Source: Ectopseudomonas composti | GTDB lineage: Bacteria > Pseudomonadota > Gammaproteobacteria > Pseudomonadales > Pseudomonadaceae | Length of the DNA: 64,000 nucleotides | Direction of reading: 5' to 3' | Assembly: GCF_900115475.1 (NCBI RefSeq) | Contig: NZ_FOWP01000013.1 | Span: 62,001-126,000, forward strand | In this document: piece after piece, positions 63,746-64,000 of the stretch | Layout: the number at the start of each line of letters is the position of its first letter | Position numbering within the stretch: position 1 is the first letter of the stretch | The notes under the pieces: model-generated | The model's input: only the letters and a program-made list of their open reading frames with translations | What the model was told of the DNA's origin: nothing | Database searches by the model: none | Made by a program: the position numbers and the translations under genes

Positions 63746-64000
63746 TCAATGAGTCTCTACCAACTTTTGCTCGGCGCTGCGCTGATCGGCCTGTGCCCCC
63801 AAGTACCAGCCGAGCAATCCCCATAGCGCCGCACTGGCCGCACCGACCAACGCCACCAGCCAGGCGCCCTGAGCCAGCATGTCGAGCAGGCTTTTGAGCC
63901 AACCACTCATGGCATCGCCCGCGCGATAGACCACGGTGTCGATGAAGTTCTTCGCCTTGTACTTGCTCTCGGCGTCCAGCGGTGCGAAGAGCATTTCCCG
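63746..64000 (-). CDS. ATP/ADP-translocase-like MFS transporter (C-terminal end)
   Basis: The minus strand is open from the right window edge to a stop at 63746 (84 codons). The segment ESKYKAKNFIDTVVYRAGD is typical of the C-terminal part of Npt1/Npt2-like (ATP:ADP antiporter related) proteins, followed by one membrane helix (WLVALVGAASAALWGLLGWYLG) and a charged tail. The main part of the gene is outside the window. Confidence 0.75.
   Translation of the reverse strand, partial: REMLFAPLDAESKYKAKNFIDTVVYRAGDAMSGWLKSLLDMLAQGAWLVALVGAASAALWGLLGWYLGAQADQRSAEQKLVETH

Overview
The window is high-GC chromosomal DNA of a Pseudomonas, probably close to the P. aeruginosa / P. mendocina / P. oleovorans side of the genus. 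From memory, the order nqrA, gap, mfd, csiV, mtnP (MTIP), nagZ, psrA, lexA-sulA, topA, fadBA, uspA, uup, slt, cheV-like, yegS, FGGY kinase / FAD dehydrogenase / ADPS-like oxidase, AraC regulator follows the PA2999-PA3027 region of P. aeruginosa PAO1. REP-type palindromes of several families lie between genes.

Layout. 1-11.4 kb: Na+-NQR start (cut by the window edge), an extended GAPDH, transcription-repair coupling (mfd-csiV), purine salvage (MTI phosphorylase), peptidoglycan recycling (nagZ with a signal-less L,D-transpeptidase), and the regulator pair psrA / lexA-sulA with visible PsrA and LexA operators between them. 11.2-18.7 kb: small conserved proteins, topA (its stop codon is the centre of a 36-bp perfect palindrome) and the fadBA beta-oxidation operon. 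19-29.4 kb: stress, ribosome-associated ABC-F, lytic transglycosylase, MOSC, CheV, lipid kinase and pirin genes. 29.5-35.5 kb: a three-gene operon (alkyl-DHAP-synthase-like FAD oxidase, GlpD-like dehydrogenase, FGGY kinase) with a divergent AraC regulator.

35.5-42.3 kb is the most interesting part. A four-gene, translationally coupled RiPP operon (hvfA/bufA-type precursor with six Cys in three CGEGKCG units, DUF692/MNIO enzyme, DUF2063 partner, DoxX protein) is preceded by a good ECF-type promoter. An ECF sigma / zinc-finger anti-sigma pair lies 3.7 kb away, separated from the operon by an AT-rich insertion. That insertion encodes a TIR-TPR-SEC-C protein, an unknown 212-aa protein and a GIY-YIG protein, and may be a defence cassette.

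42.4-52.1 kb: a FabH-like synthase, an FMN glutamate-synthase-like protein, two solute-binding proteins, a divergent agmatine-deiminase-family enzyme with a LysR regulator, NadR/PnuC for NAD salvage, and a membrane TPR protein. 52.2-57.4 kb: a polymorphic toxin whose C-terminal tip changes base composition, followed by seven small genes that look like an immunity array (one DUF2247-like). 57.35-59.25 kb is a gene graveyard: two decayed copies of pieces of the neighbouring FAD monooxygenase, an SDR remnant and a LysR remnant around one intact small membrane-protein gene. 59.25-64 kb: the intact monooxygenase, a short signal peptidase I, a lipoprotein, a DUF2790 protein, a HIT protein, a GST and the C-terminal end of an ATP/ADP-translocase-like transporter. 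A 143-bp palindromic MITE-like repeat is present twice (14.8 and 62.8 kb).
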